Made by a program: the position numbers and the translations under genes
Source of the DNA: Taudactylus pleione
Taxonomy: Eukaryota > Chordata > Amphibia > Anura > Myobatrachidae
Direction of reading: 5' to 3'
Length of the DNA stretch: 64,000 nt
NCBI GenBank assembly: GCA_031769625.1
Contig: JAUIMM010000534.1
Location: 7,518,001 to 7,582,000, forward strand
Notes under the pieces: model-generated
Told to the model about the DNA's origin: nothing
The model's input: the letters and a program-made list of their open reading frames with translations, nothing else
Databases searched by the model: none
In this document: piece after piece, positions 22,224 to 33,967 of the stretch
Layout: each line of letters starts with the position of its first letter
Numbering within the stretch: the stretch's first letter is position 1

Positions 22224-23655
22224 TACTGTGCAAAAGTTTTAGGCAGATGTGGAAAACATGCTGCAAAGTAAGAATGCTTTAAAACATAGAGGTGAACAGA
22301 AGAGAAATCTAAATCAATATTTGATGTGACCACCCTTTGCCTTCAAAACAGCATCAATTTAAACAGGTGATAATGATCATCATTTTCATATGTAAGTTAA
22401 AAACACAGTCATTAACTGAAACAGAATCAGCTGGGTAGGAGGCCTAAAACTGGGTGAGGAACAGCCAAACTCTGCTACAAAGGTGAGGTTGTGGAAGACA
22501 GTTTCATGTCACATGTAATACACCATGGCAAGACTGAGCACAGCAACCAGACACAAGGTAGTTATACTGCATCAGCAAGGTCTCTCCCAGACAAAGATTT
22601 CAAATCAGACTGGGGTTTCAAGATGTGCAGTTCAAGCTCTTTTGAAGAAGCACAAAGAAACTGGCAACATTGAGGACTGTAGATGCAGTGGTCGGCCAAG
22701 GAAACAGTGCATCGGATGTAAGACACATCATGCTTACTTCTCTTCGATTGGAAGATGTCCAGCAGTGCCATCAGTTGAGAACTGGCAGAAACCAGTGGAA
22801 CCCAAGTACACCATCTACTGTTCAGAGAAGTCTGGCCAGAAGTCGTCTTCAGAGAAGAATTGAGGCCAAAAAGCCATACCTTCGACTTAGAAACAAAGCC
22901 AAGCAACTCAACTATGCACGAAAACATAGAAACTGGGCTGCAGAAAAATGGTGGCAGATGCTCTGGACTGTTGAGTCAAAAGTTTGAATATTTGGCTGTA
23001 ACAGAAGGCAGTTTGTTCGCCGATGGGCTGGAGAGAAGTACAATAATGAGTGTCTGCAGGCAGTGAAGTATGGTGGAGGTTCCTTCCAAGTTTGGGGCTG
23101 CATTTCCGCAAATTGATTTGGTGAGGATTAATGGTGTCCTCAATGCTGAGAAGTATAGGCAGGTACTTATCCACCATGCAATACTATCAAGGAGGCATCT
23201 GATTGGCTCCAAATGTATTCTGCAGCAGGACAATGACCCAAAACATAAGCCAATGACATTAAGAACTATCTTCAGAGTAAAGAAGAACAAGGAGTCCTGG
23301 AAGTGATGATATGGCCCCCAAAGAGCCCTGATCTCAACATCATGGAGTCTGTGTGGGATTACATGAAGAGACAGAAGGATTTGAGCAAGCCTACATCCAC
23401 TGGAGATCTGCGGTTAGTTCTCCAAGATGTTTGGAACAACCTCCCTGCCAAGTTCCTTCAAAAACTGTGTGCAAGTGTACCTAGAAGAATTGATGCTGTT
23501 TCGAAGGCAAAGGGCAGTCACACCAAATATTGATTTGATTTAGATTTCTCTTCTGTTCATTCACTTTGCATTTTGTTAATTGATAATAGTTTATTTTTAA
23601 CACTTCTATCTTTGAAAGCATTCATACTTTGCAGCACTTTTTCCACAGTGTCCTA
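22224..23655 (+). mobile_element. Second Tc1/mariner transposon, inactive
   Basis: The left end CTGTGCAAAAGTTTTAGGCA follows a TA, a well-known Tc1-type end. The right side carries the inverse of the subterminal region (AGCATTCATACTTTGCAGCA), but the last ~25 bases of the expected inverted repeat have diverged or been lost. The first Tc1 element ends only about 30 bp upstream, in opposite orientation. Confidence 0.8.
22525..23533 (+). pseudogene. Broken Tc1-like transposase
   Basis: It starts MARLSTATRHKVVILHQQG with a helix-turn-helix region (QTKISNQTGVSRCAVQ), then passes through at least three frames. The segment usually reading W-S-D-E-S-K reads WTVESKV and is followed by a stop, so the first catalytic Asp is replaced by Val. 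The second Asp (ILQQDNDPKH) and the Glu (PPKSPDLNIMESVWD) survive at 23210-23370. C-terminal SKAKGSHTKY ends at 23533. Confidence 0.88.
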
Positions 23656-24035
23656 TAAGGTAACTTTTATGGACTGCAAGAGTAAATTGTATATGCATAT
23701 AATAAGAAGTCATGCTATGTTGGTTGTATAGTGTTCTAAGGGCCAGTAGTTCATAGTGTTCAGATGTGGACGCAATGACAATATTTACACAGATTGAGCA
23801 ATTATTAGCCATTGAGCATGTGTATAAGCCGCACTGTGCTCGCACAGCGTTTGAATTGTGAATACACTCCCGCAGAGGATTCACTTGCAAAGTGAGTGAC
23901 GGGTCAGCGTTTGGGGGCAGGTAACAGGAGTGTCAGGTCATTTAAACACTGCTTTCTGGGCATACATAGATCAGCGACTGCGTACTTGCTTGCTGTGTGT
24001 CTGGAGACGCGCTGTGTCTGCGGCAGCTTAGACTT
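23656..24035. other. No gene; possible MITE remnants
   Basis: Some motifs (GCACTGTGCTCGCACAGCG and others) resemble internal parts of the MITEs in this window, but no ends are clear. Confidence 0.35.
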
Positions 24036-24358
24036 ATGTTGGCCATACACGGGACGATGTTTAACATTATTTTGGCATTTTCTACAGGTTGGTCAGACCA
24101 ATTGTTTGCAAATAGTTGTATTTTGAGTCTTCTGCGACCCCGATGTGCGTCCCAGCCGTCGTCTAGTTGGATCGCAGATCAGATGGTTTTGCAGAGAGAT
24201 CTCAACTGATCGTGTATGATGTGATACACTTCTATGCATCTTAACCTATGATCTTAATGATCAATCGTACACCATTTGACCACATCTTCTGAAGAATTTC
24301 AAGGGAAGAATTTCAAGGGAAATCGTACAAATTTGAATCTCACCGTGTATGGGAGCCC
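24036..24358. mobile_element. MITE with GGCCATACACGG ends
   Basis: ATGTTGGCCATACACGGG on the left and CACCGTGTATGGGAGCC on the right are inverted, bounding about 320 bp of non-coding DNA. A direct duplication of GGGAAGAATTTCAA occurs inside at about 24290-24320. The target duplication is not certain. Confidence 0.55.
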
Positions 24359-26006
24359 TATGCCTGTTAATGCTGCATTATAATTATGTCTTCTTAACTA
24401 AGTGCTATATGTAAGCAACATATTCAAATGAGAAAATAATATAAATAATATAAATGTAATAGAAATGTTTATAATTAAGCCCAGTGGACAGATCATGTTT
24501 GGCGGTGCAGTGTCCTATAAATGTATAGAGTGTTATATGATCATGTCAAGTGGACCACCCAGCAGTTATGTTTTACCTAATGTACTAAAACATAATTTGT
24601 TGAAAAACTAATTTTATTTATTAAATGTGTTTGTTTGTCATAAAACTCATCCTTACAGGAGAGGTAGACCCGAGATCAAAATTTGTCTAGCGACCCATTA
24701 TTCTTTAGTGGTGACCCTGGTCACTGATCCAGCTTATGATTACTCATTGCTTTGTTACTGTATCTGTGGAAAGGTCTAACAAACATGTATGGAATTTTGT
24801 GGAAGTGTCGCGATGTACAGTAAGTGCAGGGAATGGATGGCATTAGAGGGGAGACAAGGTTTTAGAATCTTTTAAAACAACCCTGATGGTGACTCTGTAA
24901 CAATGCAAAAGCTCAAGCATTTTTAATAATTATATATTACTGGTATCAATTAAAGCTCATCAACAATGTAATTATCCTTTAAAAAGAAATGTCTGCTACA
25001 TAAAGCAGATTCATTAATGAATGATTCCTGCAGTCGTGCGTTGTGCATTGGATGACTGCCAGACCAATCTATACGTCTGGGTGTCATCTGTAAAGCCTCT
25101 CAATATCATTCTTCTTAAGATACTTAACTGGTATTTGGGATAAGACTTTATTGTTGTTCCAGTAATGAAGAATGTTACATTAAGCAGCACCAAAATATTA
25201 TTTCTCCTTTTCAGGTCAGGAAAGGCCGGGAGTAACAAAGCCATTTGAGGACTGGTCTATTTTGAGCAGGTCCTGCATTGTTACAATAACTTGGCAATAA
25301 ATCAAGAACAGATGGGACAAAGAAATGAAATACAGGAGTGTATGTAATAGGATTGTTGCAAACTGTTATAAGAACAAGGGGCCTGATTAATACATGGACG
25401 CTAATGCCACCGCTGTTGCAAAAATAATGTCGCAGCCGCCGGGATTTGAATTAAGACGCACACCAGCGGTTTCGCAAATCAAAGCGATCGCGCACAAAGT
25501 TACAGCATTGATTGCTGGTCAGTCGCTGGTTAACCCTATGGTTACTCAGAATGGCCACCGGGACTGCGACGTCAGAGCATTCGCAACTCCGTAAAGGATC
25601 GCAGTTGCAGTCTGCGACACGCCCCCTAAATGGTCGTAACACACCTGCGTTATCATCGCTGCTTGGGGAGCTGGGGACCCCACCATTAAAGTGGTCCCCC
25701 ATCTCCGGCACCCCTGGCAGGTGGGTGCCAAGTTGATTATGTAAAGTGGGGTGCAAAGAAAGAATTAAAATATTGTCTTTTACTGTGGAACTACAGTTCC
25801 CAGCTAGCTTCCATCGCATGCTGGTACTTGGAGAACAATAAGTATCAGCATGCAGGGCATTACGGGCCTGCTGGTACCTGTAGTCCCACAGCTAAAGGAA
25901 TATTAAAAAAACACAAAACACACACTGTTGAAAAGTATAATTTTATAAAAACATACTTGTACACACACATGTACACACACATGCACACACTATCTTACAT
26001 AGGGGG
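24359..26006. other. No gene recognised
   Basis: AT-rich, with short frames only. At 25790-25895 inverted pieces (GGAACTACAGTTCCC, GCATGCTGG, CCTGTAGTCCC) suggest an old hAT-type MITE, and 25380-25640 starts with a GGGGCCTGATTAAT end-like motif. Neither is complete. Confidence 0.35.
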
Positions 26007-26406
26007 AGATGTAAGAAGCTCAGAAGCGGTATCAGCGCAAGATAGCTACTAGATAGCAGCGCCAATAGCCTGGGCCATGTATGAATGGTCAGATCTCCTG
26101 ACCGTTCGGCCTGCTGTAGCTGTCGCTATCGACAGCTACAGCCCGGTGCTGTCCTATCCCAGTGTTGTCCCTGCTGTGGTGGCTGCTGGCTCCAGGCTGC
26201 GCGCGGGGATCTCGCGATACTTGCGAGATCCCGCGCATGCTCAGTGGAGCTGGCCGGGGCTGTGGTCTTTAGTATTGAGTGCCGGAGGGGGGAGTTATTG
26301 CTCCCCTGCTCCGGCTGATGAGATGTTTATACATCTCATCAGTAGTGCTTCCTGCAGGAGGCGATGAAGGAAGCGATATAGCGACACGTTAAGTTAATAC
26401 ATCTAC
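26007..26406 (+). mobile_element. Serial-hairpin element, third family
   Basis: Bounded by GGGGGAGATGTAA and TTAATACATCTACCCC. Internal hairpins are ATGGTCAG with its inverse (26084-26103), TGTAGCTGTCG with its inverse (26115-26140), GCGCGGGGATCTCGC with its inverse (26200-26235), GCCGGAG...CTCCGGC (26280-26314) and GATGAGATG with its inverse (26317-26341). No coding potential. The target duplication is not clear. Confidence 0.55.
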
Positions 26407-26918
26407 CCCACACTCACCTAGTATCCCTGAAGCCAATCTGTCCTCTTCTCCAGTAGATAATCCAATGGAGTACCTGTAATAAAAAATCCATACTCACCTC
26501 CTCCTATGTGTGGATCTGTCCTCTTCGTTCCAAAGTAGGCAATCCAGAGTCTTGGCAAAAAAACGCAATTACGCGACTCCACGAACATTAGTAGCATTCT
26601 CTAAGAACACTACTACCCGAATGACAGCTCCGCTGTGGGATTTCAGGCCAGAACTCCCGATGCGGAGCGCTCATTGGCTGAGAGAGGCGAGTGTTCCGCT
26701 TCTCAGCCAATGAGTAGTTCTCACATTTGACTTCAGTGGTGAGAACTGAGCATGCCCATTTCAAAAGTGGCGCCTCATGACACTTTTGAAATTATAAATA
26801 TAAAGCCAGCGTGAGGCACCGTCCAGTCAGTCCGCGTGATGGGTAGCTGGAGAGAAGACCAGCTGAAGCAGGAACACGCCGCAGAAGCCCTGTGAATTAG
26901 CAGCTCCATCATTTTGTG

Positions 26919-27140
26919 AGTAACAGCAATCTCACTCTGTGAGAGTTCTGAATCTGCAGTTAACCACAGGGTTTGATGGCATACCATATCTGTATTGCGC
27001 AAGGAACACGTCCATGAAGGCGTTAGCCTTAATGATCGTAATTTCATTGCTTTTTCTAGTTTGAGTGGCACAAACTCAGTAGGTTTTGTGAAATTTCAGA
27101 TCATGTCTAAGCAGCCTTAATGGGAGATGTGAAACCGTAA
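26919..27140. repeat. Dispersed repeat, paired with 63718-63930
   Basis: CAGCAATCTCACT, TCTGAATCTGCAG, GATGGCAT-CCAT and GAACACGT-CAT blocks occur in the same order and spacing at 63718-63930. This is a dispersed family of unknown type. No coding sequence is seen. Confidence 0.6.
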
Positions 27141-27162
27141 GGTTTTTTGCCTGTGGAATACA

Positions 27163-27164
<2 letters not shown>

Positions 27165-27193
<29 letters not shown>

Positions 27194-27228
27194 GTATATA
27201 TATATTTATATATCTATATATTATGGAG
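27165..27228. repeat. (TC)n/(TA)n microsatellite
   Basis: TCTCTC followed by TATATA runs with interruptions. Confidence 0.85.
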
Positions 27229-27289
27229 CAAAGATGTTATTTCACTTTATACTACAAGTCTCCTGAGTGCCGCCTTTGGTTGTCATATA

Positions 27290-27574
27290 CAGAGCTGTAA
27301 CTAGACTTTTTGGTGCCCTGTGCCAGAAAGAGCATTGCCCCCTCCCCATTTTTTAAAAAGGGACATAAGATAGTGCACCTGAAAAAGGGCCATGGCCTCA
27401 TGGGATAGGGCCAGGGAAGAGATAGGAGATGCCAGGAGATGCTGGGGATAAAAGAAGAGGAAGCTGCAAGTGAGAATGATAATAAACAGGAATATTGACA
27501 GTCCAAAATAGCGCCCCCCGCCCTGCGATTCCCTGTGCCATGGCACTGGTCGCACTTCCCTAGTTACGGCCCTG
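27290..27574. mobile_element. 285-bp hAT MITE
   Basis: The ends are CAGAGCTGTAACTAG and CTAGTTACGGCCCTG, and the halves are partly inverted (TGCCCTGTGCC). The flanks GTCATATA and CACACATA match at only five of eight bases, so the insertion is old. Similar end sequences bound the inner element at 38329-40780. Confidence 0.65.
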
Positions 27575-28348
27575 CACACATATATATATATATATATATA
27601 TACATTATAAATATATATATATATATATTCCTGATGAAATTAAGTAATTCATGAATCGTTGAACATACTTGGTGGTCCGAGTCGTTTTTTCTCTCTTTTT
27701 GGATTTATTAGCAAATCTTCTGGAGTGCCATCCGTTGACTGGAGTGTATTATTTTAACTTGGAGAGGCACCCGGGGTTGTTGTTCAGTGGTATTGGAGTG
27801 CCGGCTGCCCTGGTGAGTTAAAAAAAATAAATAAATACTCCGCTAGAGTGTACCCCGCTTTTCTATGACCAGCAATTATCAGATAAGCCCAATACCTATT
27901 TTACTAATGTAATTATTCATTTGTCTGTGTGTGTGTGATTTTATGATTAAACCTTTTTGAAAATTACTACACCATGAGAGTACTCCTCCTTTTGCTCTTT
28001 TATATGGCTCTGGAGTAAGTGTGATGTGCACTGGAGTATAAGAGGAATCCTCCTTGTGGAACAAGAGAAGGCTCATATACACATAACCCAATGCTCTTAT
28101 ATGTGGGTTAATACGGTACGCATTTTCTATACAGAGTGTGCCATTGATGCCCTAAACTACTACACTGTACGGCGCTTTTTCTCACCTTTTCTTTTATATG
28201 TTATTGGAATCATTCGACAAGTGATTTATTGGAGAATATCAAGCTGCCACTGTGAAGACAGGATTATAGTGAACTAAGACTGAAATTATATCTACGTATA
28301 AATACACAGATTTGAGCGCTAGCTCAGTACCATTTCATAGTTTATATA
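27575..28348. other. TA microsatellite then unassigned sequence
   Basis: 27582-27628 is TA-rich simple repeat. The rest, AT-rich, has no gene or defined element. Confidence 0.45.
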
Positions 28349-28349
28349 T

Positions 28350-28390
<41 letters not shown>
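28349..28390. repeat. (TA)n microsatellite, hAT insertion site
   Basis: An uninterrupted TA run directly before the hAT derivative. The insertion's ATATATAT duplication lies within it. Confidence 0.9.
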
Positions 28391-28393
<3 letters not shown>

Positions 28394-28998
28394 GTGTGTG
28401 CACCGGCCACTTTTCGTGTTTTGGTTTTGGATCTGGATCCTTCTTCGTGTTTTGGATCTGTATTGGTTTTGCCAAAACCACCCTTCCGTGTTTTGGGTTC
28501 TGGGTTTTGTGTTTTGGATCTGTATTTTTTTTTTAAAAAGCATAAAAACAGCTAAAATCACAGAATTTGTGGGTTTTTCTGCTCCTATGCTATTATTAAC
28601 CTCAATAACCTTAATTTCCACTCATTTCCAGTCTATTCTGAACACCTCACAATAGTGTTTTTATGTCCAAAAGGTTGCACCGAGGTAGCTGGATGACTAT
28701 GCTAAGAGATACGAGTGGGCGGCACAAACACGTGGTCCATCTAGGAGTGTCACTGCAGTGGCAGACAGGATGGCAGTTTGAAAAACTAGGCCCCAAACTA
28801 TACATAATGCAAAGAAAAAAAAGAGGTGCAAGATGGAATTGTCCTTGGGCCCTCCCACCCACCCTTATGTTGTATAAACAGGACATGCACACTTTAACAA
28901 ACCAAACATTTCAGCGCCAGGGTCTGCCACACGACTGTGGCTGAAATGATTGGTTCGTTTGGGCCCCCACAAAACAAGCTGGCAATTAATCTGTCCCT

Positions 28999-31005
28999 GC
29001 ACAAACTGGCTCTACGGAGGCAAGATGTCGTCCTCATCCTCCTCATCCACCGATTCCTCACCCTCTTCAGTGTTGTGTACATCCTCATCCTCACAGAGTA
29101 TTAATTCGTCCCCGCTGGAATCCATAACCACAGGTCCCTCTGTACGTTCTGGAGGCTGGTCTCCCTGGAAGAGTTGATAATTCATTTTATGAACATCATC
29201 TTCTCCACATTTTGTGGAAGCAACCTCCTACGCCTTTCGCTGACAAGGTTCCCGGCTGCACTAAACACTCTTTCGGAGTACACACTGGAGGGGGGGCAAC
29301 TCAGGTAAAATAGAGCCAGTTTGTACAGGGACCTCCAAATTGCTTCTTTTTCCTGCCAGTACAGGTACGGACTGTCTGACATGCCTACTTGGATTCTGTC
29401 ACCGATGTAATCCTTTAACAGACAGACGCACGCTTGTCGCTGCTGCTTTGAGGATGCAAGTGCGGCTACAGCCCACACAATTCACAAAGACAGAAAAAAA
29501 AAGAACAATATTTTTATTGTTTGTGTAGCACACTTTGAGGGTGTCACCACCCTTTAACAGACAGACGCACGCTTGTCGCTGCTGCTTTGAAGACAGTATC
29601 ATATGCAGTGACAGTAGACTTGTCAGAAATTGTTGGCACGTCCTTCAGTCCGGACCAGATGTCCAAACCAGCCCTAGACTTATGACACAGGCGCACGCTT
29701 GGCGCTGCTACTATGTTGATGCACGTGCGGCTACATCGCACACAAGTCACAAACACATTAAAAAAATTGTTTTTTTATTTTTTGGAGCACTTTGAGGGTT
29801 ACACCACCCTTTAACAGACAGACGCACGCTTGTCGCTGATGCTTTGAGGATGCAAGTGCGGCTACAGCCCACACAATTCACAAAGACAGAAAAAAGAAGA
29901 ATATTTTTATTGTTTGTGTAGCACACTTTGAGGGTGTCACCACCCTTTAACAGACAGACGCACGCTTGTCGCTGCTGCTTTGAGGATGCAAGTGCGGCTA
30001 CAGCCCACACAATTCACAAAGACAGAAAAAAGAAGAATATTTTTATTGTTTGTGCAGCACACTTTGAGGGTGTCACCACCCTTTAACAGACAGACGCACG
30101 CTTGTCGCTGCTGCTTTGAGGATGCAAGTGCGGCTACAGCCCACACAATTCACAAAGACAGAAAAAAAAGAACAATATTTTTATTGTTTGTGTAGCACAC
30201 TTTGAGGGTGTCACCACCCTTTAACAGACAGACGCACGCTTGTCGCTGCTGCTTTAAGGATGCAGGTGCGGCTACAGCCCACACATTTCACAAAGACAGA
30301 AAAAAAAAGAACAATATTTTTATTGTTTGTGTAGCACACTTTGAGGGTGTCACCACCCTTTAACAGACAGACGCACGCTTGTCGCTGCTGCTTTAAGGAT
30401 GCAGGTGCGGCTACAGCCCACACATTTCACAAAGACAGAAAAAAATGAATATTTTTATTGTTTGTGGAGCGCACTTTGAGGGTTACACCACCCTTTAACA
30501 GACAGACGCACGCTTGTCGCTGCTGCTTTGAGGATGCAAGTGCGACTACAGCCCACACAATTCACAAAGACAGAAAAAAGAAGAATATTTTTATTGTTTG
30601 TGGAGCGCACTTTGAGGGTTACACCATCCTTTAACAGACAGACGCACGCTTGTCGCTGCTGCTTTGAGGATGCAGGTGGAATCTAGACGGGATTTGGAAC
30701 CGGGGACACACTACCTCCATCAATTGTCTAAATCCCACTGCACTAATGGCGGATACCGGACGCACGTCTAACACCAACATAGCAGTCAAGGCCTCAGTTA
30801 TACGTTTTGCTTCAGGATGACTGCTGTCGTACTTCATCCTCATCGCTAGGGACTGTTGGAGGGTCAATTGTTTAGTAAAAGTAGTGATGTTCCTACTTCC
30901 TCTCTGGGATGATGAACAACTCCCAGCAGCAGCAACAGCACTAGGAGGAAGTGGTTTTTGATCTTTCCCTATTTTATTTTTATCGGAGAAAGTTTGGTCC
31001 TCCAT
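28999..31005 (-). pseudogene. hAT transposase remnant, interrupted by repeats
   Basis: Three pieces remain. At 30670-31005 the first ~22 residues are joined directly to the region around residue 385-470 of the intact protein, so the acidic region and BED finger are gone. At 29595-29668 a ~75-bp piece matches about residues 880-905. At 28999-29411 the dimerisation region and tail survive, with a one-base deletion near 29188 and a 3-base insertion near 29073. Between the pieces lie ~137-bp tandem units. The catalytic core with both Asp residues is missing, so no function is possible. Confidence 0.9.
29412..30680 (-). repeat. ~137-bp tandem units within the hAT derivative
   Basis: CAGACAGACGCACGC recurs at about 29419, 29559, 29817, 29951, 30088, 30225, 30364, 30499 and 30635. 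Units are mostly 134-140 bp and end in TATTTTTATTGTTTGTG plus a block ACCACCCTTTAA. They are diverged relatives of the 160-bp unit: CACAATTCACAAA-ACAGAAAA and GTGCGGCTAC are shared. A fragment of the 160-bp type and a transposase scrap sit at 29595-29815. Confidence 0.88.
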
Positions 31006-31019
31006 TTATGTTATATTGA

Positions 31020-32025
31020 TATATACGTGCGGCTAAAGCGCACACAAACACAGAAAATATTTTTTTATTTTTGCTGGAGAGTAGTGCACTTTGTGGGTTA
31101 CACCACCCTTTAAGAAATGAGCCAGCCGGCTCTTTACTTATGGGACACAGGCGCACGCTTGGCGCTGCTCCTTTGTTGATGCACGTGCAGCCACAGCGCA
31201 CACAATTCACAAACACAGAAATTTTTTTTTTTTTTGGTTTGGACTGGAGTGTACTTTGGGGGTTACAGTACCCTTTAACGGTCAAGCCAGCCGGCCCTTT
31301 ACTTATGACACAGGCGCACGCTTGGCACTACTTTGTTGATGCACGTGCGGCTACTGCGCACACAATTCACAAACACAGAAAATAATTTTTTTTTTGGTTT
31401 GGACTGGAGTGTACTTTGGGGGTTACAGCACCCTTTAACGGTCAAGCCAGCCGGCCCTTTACTTATGACACAGGCGCACGCTTGGCACTACTTTGTTGAT
31501 GCACGTGCGACTACTGCGCACACAATTCACAAACACAGAAAATAATTTTTTTTTTGGTTTGGGCTGGAGTGTACTTTGGGGGTTACAGCACCCTTTAACG
31601 GTCAAGCCAGCCGGCCCTTTACTTATGACACAGGCGCACGCTTAGCACTACTTTGTTGATGCACGTGCGGCTACTGCGCACACAATTCACAAACACAGAA
31701 AATAATATTTTTTTTGGTTTGGAGTGTACTTTGGGGGTTACAGCACCCTTTAACGGTCAAGCCAGCCGGCCCTTTACTTATGACACAGGCGCACGCTTGG
31801 CACTACTTTGTTGATGCACGTGCGGCTACTGCGCACACAATTCACAAACACAGAAAATATTTTTTTTTTTGGTTTGGACTGGAGTGTACTTTGGGGGTTA
31901 CAGCACCCTTTAACGGTCAAGCCAGCCTGCCCTTTACTTATGACACAGGCGCACGCTTGGCACTACTTTGTTGATGCACGTGCGGCTACTGCGCACACAA
32001 TTCACAAACACACAAAAAATATTAT
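31020..32025 (-). repeat. 160-bp tandem array of the hAT derivative (about 6 units)
   Basis: The same unit as at 7425-9445 and 50725-52815, but with GTGTACTTTGGGGGTTACAG where the full-length copies mostly have TTTCGGGGGTTACAG. Fewer units are present than in the intact elements. Confidence 0.9.
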
Positions 32026-32557
32026 TTTTTTAGCACTTGGGGGAGCACCCCTGATGGACAGAGCACCCCCTGGACAACACTACAGCACCCCTTTAGGACT
32101 GGGACACTGCACAGGACTTTGGAGTGGACACAGCCCCTATGGAGAACTGACTGCACAACACAGTCCAGCCAGCCCCTATGGACTTTGAAGTAGTGGACAC
32201 AGCCCCTATTAACAACAGCAGCACAGCACAACACAGCCAGCCCCTATGGACTTTGAAGTAGTGGACAACAGCAGCACAGCACAGCACAACACTACTCTGC
32301 ACTACACTACACAGCCCAGCCAGCCCTAACTTCCACCCTCCCTCTTCACTGTCCACAGCCGAGTGAGAAAATGGCGCTGACGCGGGTACCTTATATAGGA
32401 TCCAAAACCCGCGAGACTCGGAAGGCGGGATGATGACGTTTTACCTCGATTTCAGATCCGAGTCAGGCGGGAAAAGTCGAGCCTGACTCGGATCTGCCTC
32501 GGATCGGGGGGGCTCGGGGGGTTTCGGATTTCAGAAATCCGAACCCGCTCACCCCTA

Positions 32558-32577
32558 ATATATATATAGATAGATAA

Positions 32578-32612
<35 letters not shown>

Positions 32613-32613
32613 T
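32558..32613. repeat. (TA)n(GATA)n microsatellite
   Basis: TA units followed by about ten GATA units, directly after the hAT derivative. Together with 28349-28390 it is the split insertion site. Confidence 0.92.
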
Positions 32614-32739
32614 AACACTTCAAATTGCAGAATATTACATTTTAAAGGAAATGTAATAACTTGGAATTTCAATTTCAAATATAAATATATGTACATTTAT
32701 TTGCAGTAGAGCAATTATCAGTAAAGTAAACCATAGTAG

Positions 32740-33132
32740 TCGATCACAGCAACTATTTACTCGCAGTGTGACTGACAGCCAGGGAGTATTTGGGGGTGGT
32801 AATGGGGAGTGGGGGCAAAGAACGCAAGCATGCAGTGACCATTCAGGAGGAATGCCACTTCCTGTGTCTGTGATCCCGTACGCAAGAAATGGCTCCGGCG
32901 TCTGTTCCCGTGGCCATTCTGTGCAACCGTAGGGTTACTCAGAAGACTGATAATCAAATGATCTGCGATGGAAGCTACATCTTTGCACGCAGATGCTAGG
33001 ATTTGCAATGCCGCCAGTGGGCGTTTTAATCCATTCCTCAGCGTCTCCAACATTAGCATATTTGCAAACATCCACTGCGTTCACAGATGCAGAAGTAGCA
33101 GCGGCATTAGCGTACAACTGTGAATAAGGCCC
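32740..33132 (-). mobile_element. MITE, relative of 19700-20135
   Basis: Shares the internal order GACTGACAGCCAGG, GGTGGTAATGGGGAGT, CGTACGCA, CATCTTTGCACGCAGATGC and ATTAGCATATTTGCA with 19700-20135, and ends TGTGAATAAGGCCC at 33132. Non-coding. The left end is not sharply defined. Confidence 0.5.
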
Positions 33133-33965
33133 ATAGTTGGGAACTAGGACTATATTGAATGGACTGCTTAAAATAAGAAATTGAATTTAGCCAAAGGCCA
33201 AACTGCTTGTTTTCTAACTTGGATATGGATATGGATGGTATCGTCAACCTGGCATTCAGCTAGTGAGCAGCACAGGAATACGATGGAAATCATGGGCTCT
33301 AGACACAACTGGGAAAGTTTATTGTAAAAACAGCACTGGAATGCTTTTCCTATCCCACTGGTTACATCTCAGTGGGGCTACCTCTGCTCCAACATAAACA
33401 GCAGAAACTCTATATTTAACAATCCCCAATGGCCCGAGAGAAGCTGCGTTATTTATTGTCAGAGGCATAAATGGGAATGGATCTGAACTTGTCATTACGA
33501 CGACAGTCTAAAAATCTCTGGGTACCATCGGTATCATCCTCACAGAGAAACGAGTGCGACAGCTGCATTAAATGTCAAGTTTATTTTGATGTTATACTGT
33601 TATTGCTATTGTCTCATAATCCTTTTGTAATCTCAGATCTATTTAAATATATCACATTCCATTCCAGTGACGCTGGCTATCTTTATTCAGTGACACTTCT
33701 ATACTTATCATGAAATCACACTGTTAAAATAAGCTAGATGGATCTTATTCCCAAATCATTGGTCACAGCAGAACATGCATTTTAACATATGGTTTAAAAT
33801 AATCTACAGCGCCCTTGAGAAAACCATGTTTTATTGCTTCAGAGACATTGGAATAATTTATTAGGATCTGTTAGGGTTGTTCCATAACAATGTATAAGAG
33901 TTTACAAGACTACACTAAAGTCGCCTCTCCTGTGAACTGAAGAACGGGTTTGGTACAAAAGACAA
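33133..33965. other. No feature recognised
   Basis: AT-rich, with no significant frame or repeat boundary. Confidence 0.4.
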
Positions 33966-33967
33966 TG

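Larger units (their letters stand above)
28391..32557 (-). mobile_element. Internally deleted, repeat-filled hAT derivative
   Basis: 4167 bp with the same termini as the full-length hAT (TAGGTGTG, one change from TAGGGGTG, and CACCCCTA). It is flanked by ATATATAT on both sides, which is perfect but lies in a TA/GATA microsatellite. On the minus strand it keeps the 5' end, promoter (TATA at 32391-32397), part of the 160-bp array, the first transposase residues, a second array type, the transposase C-terminus and the 3' end. It cannot make transposase but keeps both ends. Confidence 0.9.
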
